Assembly: GCA_958450325.1 (NCBI GenBank)
Contig: OY288251.1
Span: 17,606,976 to 17,670,975, forward strand
From: Agrostemma githago
Lineage: Eukaryota; Streptophyta; Magnoliopsida; Caryophyllales; Caryophyllaceae
Length of the DNA: 64,000 nt
Direction of reading: 5' to 3'
Positions 54,302-64,000 of this stretch are shown one piece after another. The notes below the pieces were generated by a model. The model ran no database searches and was not told the origin of the DNA. It saw only the letters and a program-made list of their open reading frames with translations. Every line of letters begins with the position of its first letter. Within the stretch, counting starts at the first letter, position 1. The position numbers were made by a program, and so were the translations under genes.

Positions 54302-54862
54302 TGATTAGGGTCGGCAGCCTGATACTAACAACCTGCTAGGCAGGCTCCTAGAGGATTGCCAATTAAAACCCAGAAACCGACCCGGCAAACAGTCAAAGGA
54401 AAGAACATGGAAGTGGGAAGAACTACTAAGGAAAACAGCCAACCGTCGGGCCAGCAGGGTGACGCGGCCTGCTGGAGCTTAGCTCTCGCAGCTCAAAACC
54501 CGCCCACCCCCTGGGGACATCTCCGCATACAGAGCAGGGATCCCCAGGGGCCCTCTCGTCATTTTGCCTAAGGTAATTGGGGGTGGGTGGATGAGAAGAC
54601 GCCACTTGTCACCTCCTTATCCACCCATTCTCCTTCTACTTCCCTCTCTTGTGGGAAGGTATAAATACTCTCCCATTTCCCACTAGAAAGGGATTGGATT
54701 TTCTCTCTCTAGAACTCTTACTCTAAAATCGCCGCCTAGTTCCTCACGAGCTAGGTTTCTTAAGGCATTCACGGACTGACTTAGGCATCAGAGAGGGTTT
54801 CCTCGGACAACCTCCGAGGCCCTGTGTGCTCTGTGTGCAGGGAGCCTGCCAATTCCAGAACA
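54302..54862 (+). mobile_element. Tat-B 3' LTR with internal deletion
   Basis: 561 bp: same start TGATTAGGG and TATA box (54659-54666) as the 5' LTR, but lacking about 125 bp corresponding to 43446-43570, just before the terminus AGAACA. The deletion borders lie at AATTCC/GATTCC short repeats. The target duplication follows directly, so the deletion happened after insertion. Confidence 0.9.
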
Positions 54863-54867
54863 ACACT

Positions 54868-55370
54868 AAACGGGACTCGATGCATAGACAGTTTGAGAAC
54901 GGATCTCAGAATTACTCGGGTCTATTTAGTGTGTTTTAGTATTGCGATTGAAGTTGGGACGTTATGTATTTTAGTAGATGCTTGTGGACCTAGTGTCCAC
55001 TCCTAGTATTATCGTAGTGCATAATAAAGGAAAGTGCAAATATGGAAAGTTTTGTTTAGATGACAACCTAGCGACGAATCGATTTCGACAGGCGGATCCT
55101 CCTAGCTTGACCAGTGACTCCGGCAGAGCTCCGTTACCGTTTACCTTTCTTGCGGCTACTTTGGCAGAGCTTCGTTACTAAAGACTAGTTCTGCGGCTAA
55201 TCCGGCACAGCTTCGCTACTAGTTGTGAGCTAGTCGATCACAGGCACCTCGGTATCGAGTGGGGTGCTCGAAGGTGAGAAGTAGCGTCGATGTCGCTTTT
55301 TATCGGAACCACAATCCAGTGGATCGTTTGCCTCGGGTGTCAGAGTGCGAGCCCTTAGCGAGAGTTTAGA
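54868..55370 (-). mobile_element. Inverted LARD-2-type LTR, right part
   Basis: Continuation of 41796-42890 after Tat-B. It matches, in reverse complement, 24555 down to about 24070 of the LARD-2 LTR (AAACGGGACTCGATGCAT ... CCCTTAGCGAGAG). It stops abruptly at about 55370, about 600 bp before the expected LTR start, at a junction with Athila-type leader sequence. Confidence 0.85.
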
Positions 55371-55525
55371 GGGGGAAGAGAAAATGAAGAAATAAAACTA
55401 AGGAAAGAAGAAGAATCTAGAGAATATGCACAAGAGATGATAGAAGAGCACAAAGAAGGGTAACTAAGTCTAGCTATAAGCAAACTAGTCTAAACAATGC
55501 ACCGTCCCCGGCAACGGCGCCAAAT
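55371..55525 (-). mobile_element. Truncated extra copy of Athila leader with primer-binding site
   Basis: 155 bp identical by eye to 63351-63505: the start of the internal region next to a 5' LTR, including primer site TTTGGCGCCGTTGCCGGGGA (minus strand, 55505-55524). It lies on the outer side of the left LTR, where flanking DNA is expected. The LTR therefore once served as the 5' LTR of a second, now deleted copy to the left. Confidence 0.85.
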
Positions 55526-57067
55526 TAATGGTGGGATTTGCCGTGGGTCCTACCGATCAATATTTAACCGACTATTCCTAGTGGGTAGCTAGGGCAAGTA
55601 GGGTCGATATCCACGGAGACGGTATGATAAAGTCTAGACTAGGTCGGCCTAAAAGCGAGACTAAATCACCAAACAAACACAAAGGAAGCAATAATTGGTA
55701 AACTATGGTGGCGGAAGAGGTAAGACTAGGCTAACAATGAACTAGGCTAAAACAATGCCAAAATGGAATAACTAATGATCAAACAAACTAGTAAACTAAA
55801 AGAAACGATGACTACTAAGAGGATGAAATCAAATATGAAAGGAAGTGGGGTAGGTCGGGTTCGTAAGTGTAGTAGGGTAATTGGGGTGATCGTGGGTGCA
55901 AGCGTCCCTAGTTGCTAGAGTCGGTCCGGGCTCTCGCTACGTAGACCGACGCCGAGGTAAGTTAACGCTCTCGCGTCTAAGACTAACCTCAACACAACCA
56001 CAAAATAGACAAACAATGAGAAGATGAGCACAAGTATGGGGAGCATTGGCCACTACTACTCACACAAGCAAATCAACAAACACATAGAGAGCCCATTATG
56101 TGACTAACAACGAAAGAGTCACCTTTACCCTTAATCAAACCCTAATCACCCATAATCTACCCTTAATTCCCCTACTAACCCCACAAGAAGACTACTCACT
56201 CATTATCAAGAACAAACCAACAATAATAAGAGAAAACAACATGAAAAACCAAACATCCATTATGAAGAACAAGAACAATAACAAAAACACTAAGTGAAGA
56301 TCCAAACTTGAGTAAATAAACAAAGAACAAGGAATAAGAAATTATACCAACAACAAGAGGAAGAAAAAGATGCAATCTTGTATAAATAAGAACCCAAATC
56401 CACTCCAAGGATGTCAAGCTTGGAGAAATCTTCAAGAACCCACTTAATACAAGATTATCTAAACTAGATTAAACTAAGATTAACTAGCGATTAAAAGAGA
56501 CTAATTAGGGTTTTGAATGCTTAAGAGAGGCCTAAAATAATCTAGGGTAAAGTATGGTGCTTTAACATTACAAAGGAGGAGTATTTATAGGGTTACAAGA
56601 ATGAAGGAGGAAGAAAAGAGTCACGCGGGCTTCAGCAGTCTCGTCCCGCCCGGGACGGGTTGGTCCCGCCCGGGACGGAGCCAAAACAGAAGCTATGCTA
56701 TTCGTGCACCTCATCTCGGACGGGATGAGGCCATACCTGTCGGGGATGAGTCTTGTAGGCCTCCAATATGATCTTTAAGGTTCCTCCTTGCTTCACATGG
56801 ACTTCTAATCGACTCTCGGGTCTCGGGATCGAGTCTAAGAGGCTCGGGATCGGGTCCCAAGGTATCGAGTGATCGTTCCTCCGCTTCGCTGGCTCCGAAA
56901 AGTGTATGTATTGAGTCGGAATCGCTCAAACTCTTCATGAATGGTCTCGGGAACCTGAAACGAGCTAGAGGAAGCAAAAGTAGCCCATGAACGGCTCCCA
57001 AGGAGCAATTCCGCAAGGAAATGGGACCAAAACACAGCAAATTAGGCACTACAAACTACACTTATCA
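55526..57067 (-). mobile_element. Athila-type LTR (3' LTR of the right element)
   Basis: 1542 bp, TGATAAGTGTAG to CCACCATTA in element sense. TATA box TATAAATA on the minus strand at 56582-56589, with palindromes (CGTCCCGGGCGGGACG type) upstream of it at 56640-56760. A polypurine tract (AGTGTGGGGGAGT) at 57068-57080 marks it as a 3' LTR. Related to the solo LTR at 20246-21803. Confidence 0.9.
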
Positions 57068-60047
57068 ACTCCCCCACACTTAACCCTTACTCGCCCTCGA
57101 GTAAGCACAAACTAACTACTAAACTTGCCGAGCGGGTATTAGCGCACCCTACGCCCTTTCAACTCACGCGAGTACACTTAGAGGGAAAAGTGCACTCCGC
57201 AAGGCAAGTGAGGTCTTGCGACAAAGCTGTGGATGCAACCGGACACAAAACACACAAACAACAAACACACAAACAAACAAACAACAATCGGGTGCACCCA
57301 AAAGAAAACAAATACCGCTTCCCTCAAACAAGCGGTGAAAGAAGCACCGGTTTAGGACTCGAGGCAAGCGACAACGTTCCCAAGCTAGCAATACAAACAA
57401 AGATGAACTAAACCCTAATAGTATGACGACAAAGCAACAAAAACGTTGGTAACTTACCTAGGTCCTCTTAACTTTCTAAGAACGTACTACAGGACGATCG
57501 GCGGGATGGAAAAAGGATGAACCACGGAGTTAGTTGACACTGTAGGTAAGTGAGACCCCGCCCCCTTTAGCAATGAGCCAAGAGGGTCGTCCCATGTCCG
57601 AAACCGCCTAACTAATCCAAGTAAAAAGGTGGAAATAATTTCAAAGTGAGGGAAGACCGACCTTTGCCGCTATCATCCTTCCTAGGGACTCGGTCCTTTG
57701 GTAGGTTCTTCACGGCAAAAGTCGGAAAAAGGCTTATTTTTTTTGTGGGGTTAAGATCTTTTTGTGAAACGATTTTCTTTTGTCATTTTCTCTTTTCTTT
57801 TGCATATTTGCTTTGTGTGTTGCCATGCCATTTCTTTTTCTTCTTTTCTATTTTCTTTTTGGCTTTTTGTGCCTTTTCTTTTTTCTCTTCATTTCTTTCT
57901 TTCTTTCATTTTCTTTCATTTTCTTCTCTTTGCACTTTTTGGCTTGATTTGATTGATAGGCATTTCTTGGCAATTAATAAAGAGAGACTTCAACAAATTG
58001 CAATTTATTGTGTGGATATGTGTAGGAGGTAGGGGAATGGGAGAGTCGGGAGCACGCTTTCCCTTCAAACCCACAAAAAGGGGAGAACTTGGACTAGTCG
58101 AGCAATGTCAAACAAGGTCACCTAAGGGACGGGACTCGGCAACCAAGGCTTTTTCACACCGTGGGTGGTCATAATGGTCAAAAGTGCAAATCCCGTAGTA
58201 AATCCCTAGTAAGCTAGGTGGACTCAAGGTAAAAGACCAACGAAATCATTGATTTAGGGTCATTCTACTAGACTAAAGTCCAAGACTCGATTTATACCAC
58301 TAGGAAGGGAAAGTAAACACTCGCACACTAGCCTCTAAACCGGGTTTTCGAAAACCTTTTTTTTTAAACATACAAGACACAACTAACACAACACCAAACG
58401 AAGACATGACGAAAATGAACGAAAAAGAGACAAAAACTAACAAAACAAAACAAACACCACCCCGAACCTCCAAACAAGCCACCAACCAACACCAAACTTT
58501 ACAAAGCTCCTCCCGAGCAAACAACATCACAAATCTCCTCCGAACATCATAAGGGGTAAAGAGGAAAAAGGGAATAAAGGCGGTACCGGATGTCTTGAAA
58601 GCTTTCCAGAGTTAGCGGCGATTAGGCGACCTAAGAGGAAAAAGGGAGGCAAAACACGCACAACAAAACACATATACGATACAACGACATAAAAAGGAAA
58701 ACACACAAAAGGAAAATCTTTTTGATTTTTTGTGAAAAGTTTTCAAATTTTTAGGGTTTTTAAGGATTTTTCGGAAAAACTACGAAAACAAAACTAACTA
58801 TGATAGAATATCGCTCCCCCACACTTAAGCCGAGCAATGTCCTCATGCTCGACCGTAGTGCATGGAGACGAAAAAAAAGAAAAGAAAAGAAATTACGAAA
58901 ATAAAGCTAAAAATCAAAAAGAAGAGTGGAGAAAATGGTAGAATGTGTCCGGCCGGGGTGTAGTCAAGTCACCATGGGCCGAGACAAGAAAAGATATGGA
59001 TGGGGGAAGAAATAAAAAGAAAGAAATAAAAGGGAATGGGAGGGGAGGACTAGGTGTAATCAAGTCACCTAGCCCGGATTCCGCCCAAATCCGACTAATT
59101 CCTACAAAACGGTGAAAATCTTGTAAATTTGGATTTTGAAATGACTCTCGATGTAGTCACGTAATCGAGAGTCGGGAGCAACAAATACCAAGGCCCCGAG
59201 GGCCACCACGACACAAATGATATAAGGGAAAGGTAATAAACAAATGAAGACAAGCTATAAAAGACGGAAAAGAAAGGATAGTTGCCGTACCATGCGGTTA
59301 GCAACTCACTCGCTCCATCGTCTCATAAGTCAATATCGGCATGTAGCTAGTTGTTGTCATTGTTATTCCTCTCCAATCAAGATATGGATCCATGGTTGGG
59401 GCACAAAGGTATAAAGAGGTGGGTTGTAATGTGAAAGTCGGTGTATAGTGAAGAGGAATTGAGGCAAAAATGTGTATATGAAGTGTAAGGGTCATATGAT
59501 GAGAGCAAGGATAGGTAGGGAGGTTCGGAGGGGGTATAAAGTTGTAGGGTGGGCTCATATGACAAAGAAAAGGCCAAAGGATGAACAGGGGGCCATCCCG
59601 GTCGGGATGGATGGTCCCGGTCGGGATGACCTGCCCTTCCCGGTCGCGAAGACCTCATCCCGTTCGGGATGGCACTCCTGTAGACCCAACTTTTGACACA
59701 CTCATCCCGGACGGGATGACATCCTTCCCGGTCGGGATGCACTCTTCTCGGCCGGGAAGAGTCTTCCTACCCTTTATAACTCCAAAAGCTCGTTCCGGGC
59801 TTCAAAAACCAACTCCCCTTCACACGATCCAAGCTCTAACATTAACCCTTCCTTCCTAGGAGACACTTTCACTTCACACCTATCACAATAAACTCAAATA
59901 CAACATCAAATTCCCTCCCTCACATCGCTCGTCAACAATCCAAATAATCAAGAATTTCACAAAAACTAAACGGAACCACAAGAGAAAGAGATATATACAA
60001 TGAGACGGTTCTTTTGGAACTCCGTCAAACCAAGGATGGTGCATTCT
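57068..60047 (-). other. Gene-free 3' half of the Athila-type element
   Basis: 3 kb without supported coding sequence where pol should be. Contents: CA/ACAA-rich patch (57240-57295); a strongly pyrimidine-rich stretch (57765-57955), which is purine-rich in element sense; AT- and A-rich spacers; a palindrome cluster (59590-59762) followed by a plus-strand TATA-like box. Small frames over the palindromes are by-products of the repeats. Confidence 0.65.
59590..59762. repeat. Cluster of seven CCCG-NN-CGGG palindromes
   Basis: Seven variants of (A/T)TCCCG-NN-CGGGA follow each other: CATCCCGGTCGGGATG, TCCCGGTCGGGATGA, CTTCCCGGTCGCGAAG, CATCCCGTTCGGGATG, CATCCCGGACGGGATG, CTTCCCGGTCGGGATG and CTTCTCGGCCGGGAAG. 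A TATA-like TTTATAACT lies directly downstream on the plus strand (about 59776-59784). Confidence 0.9.
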
Positions 60048-63000
60048 TCAATCTTTTTCAACAATACTACAACCTATTCCATCTCCATCGAGGGAACGAA
60101 GAAACAAGTCGAAGGCCCTAGCAAAGTCTTCAATCAAGCTAGTAATATAAGCATCCAAATACCAAGGTTCTCCATGACCTTGTCTCGACGTTCCCGGGGC
60201 GTCCCGATCTTGTAAGTTCAAAGGCTTGAACTTATACTTTTGATCCTTCGGGATATACCCAAACGTCCACTTGTCCTCATGCGGCCCCAAGGGAGGCTCA
60301 TCTTGCTTCTTGCCTTTCAACTTGTCATCAAACCCATGATATGGGCACTCATCTTCCCCAATCTCGTAGTCATCATCTTCAAGCTCATATGAATTTCTCT
60401 TCAAACTTTGTCCCGACTCAACCCCTAGATCGATGTCTTCCGTGGCGCGGATCATTTTGCATGACTCATCGTTAGTGGGCGAAGTGTTTCCTTGGAGGTC
60501 AAACACTAGCCTTTCTTCGCCCAACTCGAAGGTGATCCTACCGTTCTTCACATCAATCATAGCACCGGCGGTGTGTAGAAATGGGCACCCAAGGATAATG
60601 GGAGTGTTGGCATCTTCCGGCATATCGAGCACGATGAAGTCGACCGGAATGAAAAACTTCCCGATTCGTACCGGTACGTTCTCTAACATCTCCAATGGTC
60701 GGTTAAGAGATTTATCGGCCATTTGGAGTGTAATGGACGTACATTTCAGCTCCTTCATTCCTAATCGCTCACAAATGGAATAAGGAATGATGCTCACACT
60801 CGCACCCAAGTCACATAATGCTCTCTCGATCTTGTAATTGCCTATGGTGCATGGGATCGAGAAACTACCCGGATCTTTCAACTCTGGAAGCGTGGAACCT
60901 TGAATAAGCTTGCTCACCACCCTCGTGAACGCTATTGTCTCTTCCTTGTCGATGGATCTCTTCCTAGCTAGGATTTCTCGCATGAATCTTCCATATGCTG
61001 GGATTTGGGTAAGTAACTCAGTGAATGGGACATTAACATCCAATTTCTTCACAATGTCTAGGAATTTGTCAAATTGGACATCCACCTTAGTCTTCATTTG
61101 CCTTGTTGGAAAAGGCAACTTGATTTGAACCTTGTTTTGCTCAATAGGGGTGGACTTCCCACATGACACTTTTCCTTTACCCTTTTCTTTTGCTTGAAGT
61201 GGGGGAAGCTTGTCTTCAATGGGTTTTTTGATCTCCCATAGGACTTGTTCCTCCATTGTATCTTCCTTGCTTGAGCTTCCTTGAATTGGAGATGCAACTT
61301 TCTTTGTTGGTTCTTGCATTGGTTCTTGCTCACTAGGGAATGAAGGGGAGTCATAAGATGTACCTCTCCTCGTGGTAATAGCATTTACATGCTCAAGTTT
61401 CGGTGTTTCACCTTGAGGAGGTAGTTGCCCCTTTTGTCTTGAGGTGCTTCCCGAAGCAAGTTGAGATATTTGGGTCTCAAGCATCTTCGTATGAGCATCT
61501 CTTGCCGTGCTATCCCTTTGAATAAAAGCATAGAACTCTTGTTGGTTTCTTGCCATCTCCATTTGGTTTTTATGCATATCCATCATAGATTTTTGAACGT
61601 TGAAGTCTCGAGGTGGAGATTGTGGATTATGCGGAGTATCGGTGATGGCTAGAGGAATGCCATAGTCATGAGTAGGAGATCGGCTCCTAGGCTTGCTTTG
61701 TTGTTGTTGACTTTGAGTTGCTTTTTGTTGACGGTTCGCTTGGAACCCATGAGAATTGCCTTGATTAAGGCCTTGATTGTTACCATGGTTGTGGTTTTGT
61801 TGTCCTTGGAAGTTTTGGTTTCCTTGGAAACCACCTTGATTGAAGTTCCCTTGTTGGAACCCTTGATTGTTGTTGTGGAAGGTACCTTGGTTATTTTGCT
61901 TGAAATTGTTGAAGGGCCTTGAGTTGCCTTGATAACCTTAGTTGTTGTCCCTTAAGGGAGGTGGAACATAGGGACGAAGTTGTAGAGGTTGTTGTTGAGG
62001 GACTTGATTGGAAGTTTGGTATTCATTAGAATAGGAGGCACCTTGCTTGAACGCTTGAAAGGCGTTCACTTGCTCAACGCTTCCTTGACAATGCATAGGA
62101 TCATGACCAACGATTCCACAAGTATCACACATCCCATAATAAGGCAAAGGAGGTGCAAATCCCAAAGCATTCACTTCTTGAATCGAGTGTTGGTTGGAGA
62201 AACTAATGCTTTGAACTTGATTAAGGTGGCCTTTGAGCTTCTTGTCAATATTCTCCATGTGGGTCTTCAATTGAGCTCCAAGGTCAATGCTTAATTGAGT
62301 AATAGCATCAACCTCGTGCCTACCTCCTCGATTTGCCTTCCTAGGCCTTGAGTATTGAGAATTATGAACCACCATCTCCTCGATCCTTGCCCATGTTTGG
62401 TCATCATCGACCTCGGTGAACTTACCATTAGAGCCCATATTAAGAATAGCTCTTGAGTCCTCATAAAGACCGTTCCAAAATTGTTGGACTGAGAACCATT
62501 GTGCAAGTCCATGGTGGGGGCACGATCTAACCAAAGATTTAAACCTCTCCCAAGCTTCATAAAGGGTTTCCTCATCCCGTTGTTGGAAACCGGTGATGGA
62601 GGCCCTTAGCAAATTAGTCTTCTCCGGAGGGTAGAACTTTTGGTAGAACGCCAATGCAAGTTTCTTCCAAGTATCGATGCCCATGGTTGCCCTATCGAGA
62701 TGCTTGATCCATAGCTTCGCTTTTCCAAGTAATGAGAATGGAAATAATACCCAACGGATTTGATCTTGAGTAACCCCGGGTTGAGAAATAGCGTCACAAT
62801 AATCGGAGAAAGTCTCCATGTGTTGGTGCGGGTCTTCGGTGGGCAAACCACTAAATTGATTTCTCTCCACAAGTTGGATGAATTGAGTCTTGGCCACAAA
62901 AATTCCGGCATAAGCGGCCGGTAGAGTATTCGGTCCCGGCAAGACATCTTCCGTAAATGTAGAGTGACATGAAAACTTCCGCATGATTGGATATGCGGGA

Positions 63001-63269
63001 GAAGATGGTGTAGACGGTGTTGATGTAGAACTAGGCGGGGAACTAGGTGAAGAAGAGTGGATAGATGAACCAAAGGGGTTTATGAAGATCTCTTCGGCCG
63101 TCTCTCTAGGTGACTCGTTAAAGTCGGATCCTTGTGCTTGCTCTTCAATGGTATTGCTAGTACTTGGTTGAGAGATTCTAACCCGGCCAATCGTCCGTTG
63201 GCGAAAGGCTCTAAAGAGTCTTTCCGGCTCTGGATTGAAGAGAAAGAATTCGCCTCTCCCCCTAGGCAT
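60048..63269 (-). pseudogene. gag-pro: Athila-type Gag-protease polyprotein, one nonsense codon
   Basis: One frame of 1073 codons from the ATG at 63269, broken by a single TAA at 61940-61938 in a Gln/Asn-rich stretch, probably from CAA. The gag domain has EDPHQHMETFSDYCDAIS and FPFSLLGKAKLWI (residues about 145-190) and a CDTCGIVGHDPMHC knuckle (about 385). The protease region follows: LCDLGASVSIIPYSIC (DLGAS active site, about residue 765) and NTPIILGCPFLHTAGAMID. An acidic tail of about 150 residues ends at 60048 with no link to a reverse transcriptase. Gag and protease build and mature the particle. Similar Athila proteins normally continue into pol. Confidence 0.85.
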
Positions 63270-63484
63270 ACACTACACACTTGAGCAAACGTGAGAACAC
63301 CTAGTGCTTTTCGGGCAATAGGCAACGACAATAAACAAGCACCATCGAAAGACAAAGAGAAAATGAAGAAATAAAACTAAGGAAAGAAGAAGAATCTAGA
63401 GAATATGCACAAGAGATGATAGAAGAGCACAAAGAAGGGTAACTAAGTCTAGCTATAAGCAAACTAGTCTAAACAATGCACCGT
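63270..63484 (-). other. Athila leader
   Basis: Short untranslated leader between primer site and gag start. Bases 63351-63484 recur at 55371-55504. No gene. Confidence 0.7.
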
Positions 63485-63504
63485 CCCCGGCAACGGCGCC
63501 AAAT
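63485..63504 (-). promoter_or_regulatory. Athila primer-binding site
   Basis: In element sense TTTGGCGCCGTTGCCGGGGA, the usual Athila-type primer site, one base from the LTR. Confidence 0.9.
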
Positions 63505-63505
63505 T

Positions 63506-64000
63506 AATGGTGGGATTTGCCGTGGGTCCTACCGATCAATATTTAACCGACTATTCCTAGTGGGTAGCTAGGGCAAGTAGGGTCGATATCCACGGAGACG
63601 GTATGATAAAGTCTAGACTAGGTCGGCCTAAAAACGAGACTAAATCACCAAACAAACACAAAGGAAGCAATAATTGGTAAACTATGGTGGCGGAAGAGGT
63701 AAGACTAGGCTAACAATGAACTAGGCTAAAACAATGCCAAAATGGAATAACTAATGATCAAACAAACTAGTAAACTAAAAGAAACGATGACTACTAAGAG
63801 GATGAAATCAAATATGAAAGGAAGTGGGGTAGGTCGGGTTCATAAGTGTAGTAGGGTAATTGGGGTGATCGTGGGTGCAAGCGTCCCCTAGTTGCTAGAG
63901 TCGGTCCGGGCTCTCGCTACGTAGACCAACGCCGAGGTAAGTTCGCGCTCTCGCGTCTAAGACTAACCTCAACACAACCACAAAATAGACAAACAATGAG
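63506..64000 (-). mobile_element. Athila-type 5' LTR, cut by the window end
   Basis: Matches 55526-56020 with about six differences (for example AAAAACGAG against AAAAGCGAG, and one extra C in GCGTCCCC near 63887). Only the last third of the LTR in element sense is inside the window. Confidence 0.9.

Larger units (their letters stand above)
42891..54862 (+). mobile_element. Tat-B: full-length Tat-type Ty3/gypsy element with antisense genes
   Basis: About 12 kb: 5' LTR 42891-43576, primer site, gag-protease, pol with two RNase H domains and integrase, 136-bp tandem array, two antisense transcription units, and 3' LTR 54302-54862. A 5-bp duplication brackets it. An extra archaeal-type RNase H before integrase and antisense ORFs between pol and the 3' LTR are known marks of the plant Tat lineage. 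Coding frames carry nonsense codons and at least one frameshift, so it is not autonomous now. The LTRs differ at about a dozen positions in 560 shared bases. Confidence 0.95.
55526..64000 (-). mobile_element. Non-autonomous Athila-type element, gag-protease only
   Basis: In element sense: 5' LTR (63506 to beyond the window), primer site, short leader, gag-protease (63269-60048), about 3 kb without genes, 3' LTR (57067-55526). There is no reverse transcriptase, integrase or envelope-like ORF, so it needs enzymes from elsewhere. LTR copies visible twice differ at only a few positions in 495 shared bases. Confidence 0.85.

Noticed and set aside
59377..59742. Pro/Arg-rich ORFs over the palindrome cluster
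   Set aside because: They arise from repeated CCCGGTCGGG sequence and have no upstream signals or family match.
60000..60215. Plus-strand ORF starting near 60001
   Set aside because: It lies antisense over the end of the gag-protease frame and shows no family features; treated as a shadow, although the promoter-like sequence upstream is reported.

Overview
The window is plant nuclear DNA, probably eudicot and heterochromatic or intergenic. It consists almost entirely of nested transposable elements. No ordinary host gene, tRNA or rRNA was found. The plant assignment rests on the families seen: Tat-lineage Ty3/gypsy elements with a second RNase H domain and antisense genes, an Athila-type gag-protease, a chromovirus-like long LTR, a Ty1/copia element, L1-type LINEs and a Stowaway-like MITE. 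The species cannot be told from the sequence.

Left part (1-23458). The 3' end of a Tat-type element (Tat-A, 1-2292) abuts remains of a long-LTR chromovirus-like element (2675-6946) that keeps LTR ends, a primer-binding site and a polypurine tract but no genes. Next is an old LINE (LINE-1). It is split by a gag-only LTR element on the minus strand (LARD-1, 7912-17408, exact GTGTG duplication, with a MITE in one LTR), then by a second 5'-truncated LINE (LINE-2, about 19724-22721). LINE-2 itself carries a solo Athila-type LTR (20246-21803, exact ACAGG duplication).

Middle part (23459-42890). A second gag-only element (LARD-2) enters the 3' end of LINE-1. It has a sense gag and, further right, a multi-exon antisense gene. 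A nearly intact Ty1/copia element (31224-40450, TCAAC duplication, equal 1316-bp LTRs, one 1336-codon frame) sits in an intron of that antisense gene. LARD-2 ends in a 33-bp minisatellite beside an LTR of the same family in inverted orientation.

Right part (42891-64000). That inverted LTR is interrupted by a long Tat-type element (Tat-B, 42891-54862, ACACT duplication). It has gag-protease and pol frames broken mainly by nonsense codons, a 136-bp hairpin-rich tandem array, and an antisense module: a two-exon gene resembling the 'putative gypsy type transposon' family plus a separate cysteine-rich ORF, each with its own TATA-like box. The window ends in a non-autonomous Athila-type element on the minus strand (gag-protease only), whose LTR plus leader is duplicated about 8 kb apart.

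The most interesting signals are the antisense genes of Tat-B and LARD-2, the clustered CCCG-NN-CGGG palindromes upstream of TATA boxes in Athila-type sequences, and hairpin-forming tandem repeats in the 3' regions of the Tat-type elements. All coordinates and difference counts were made by eye.
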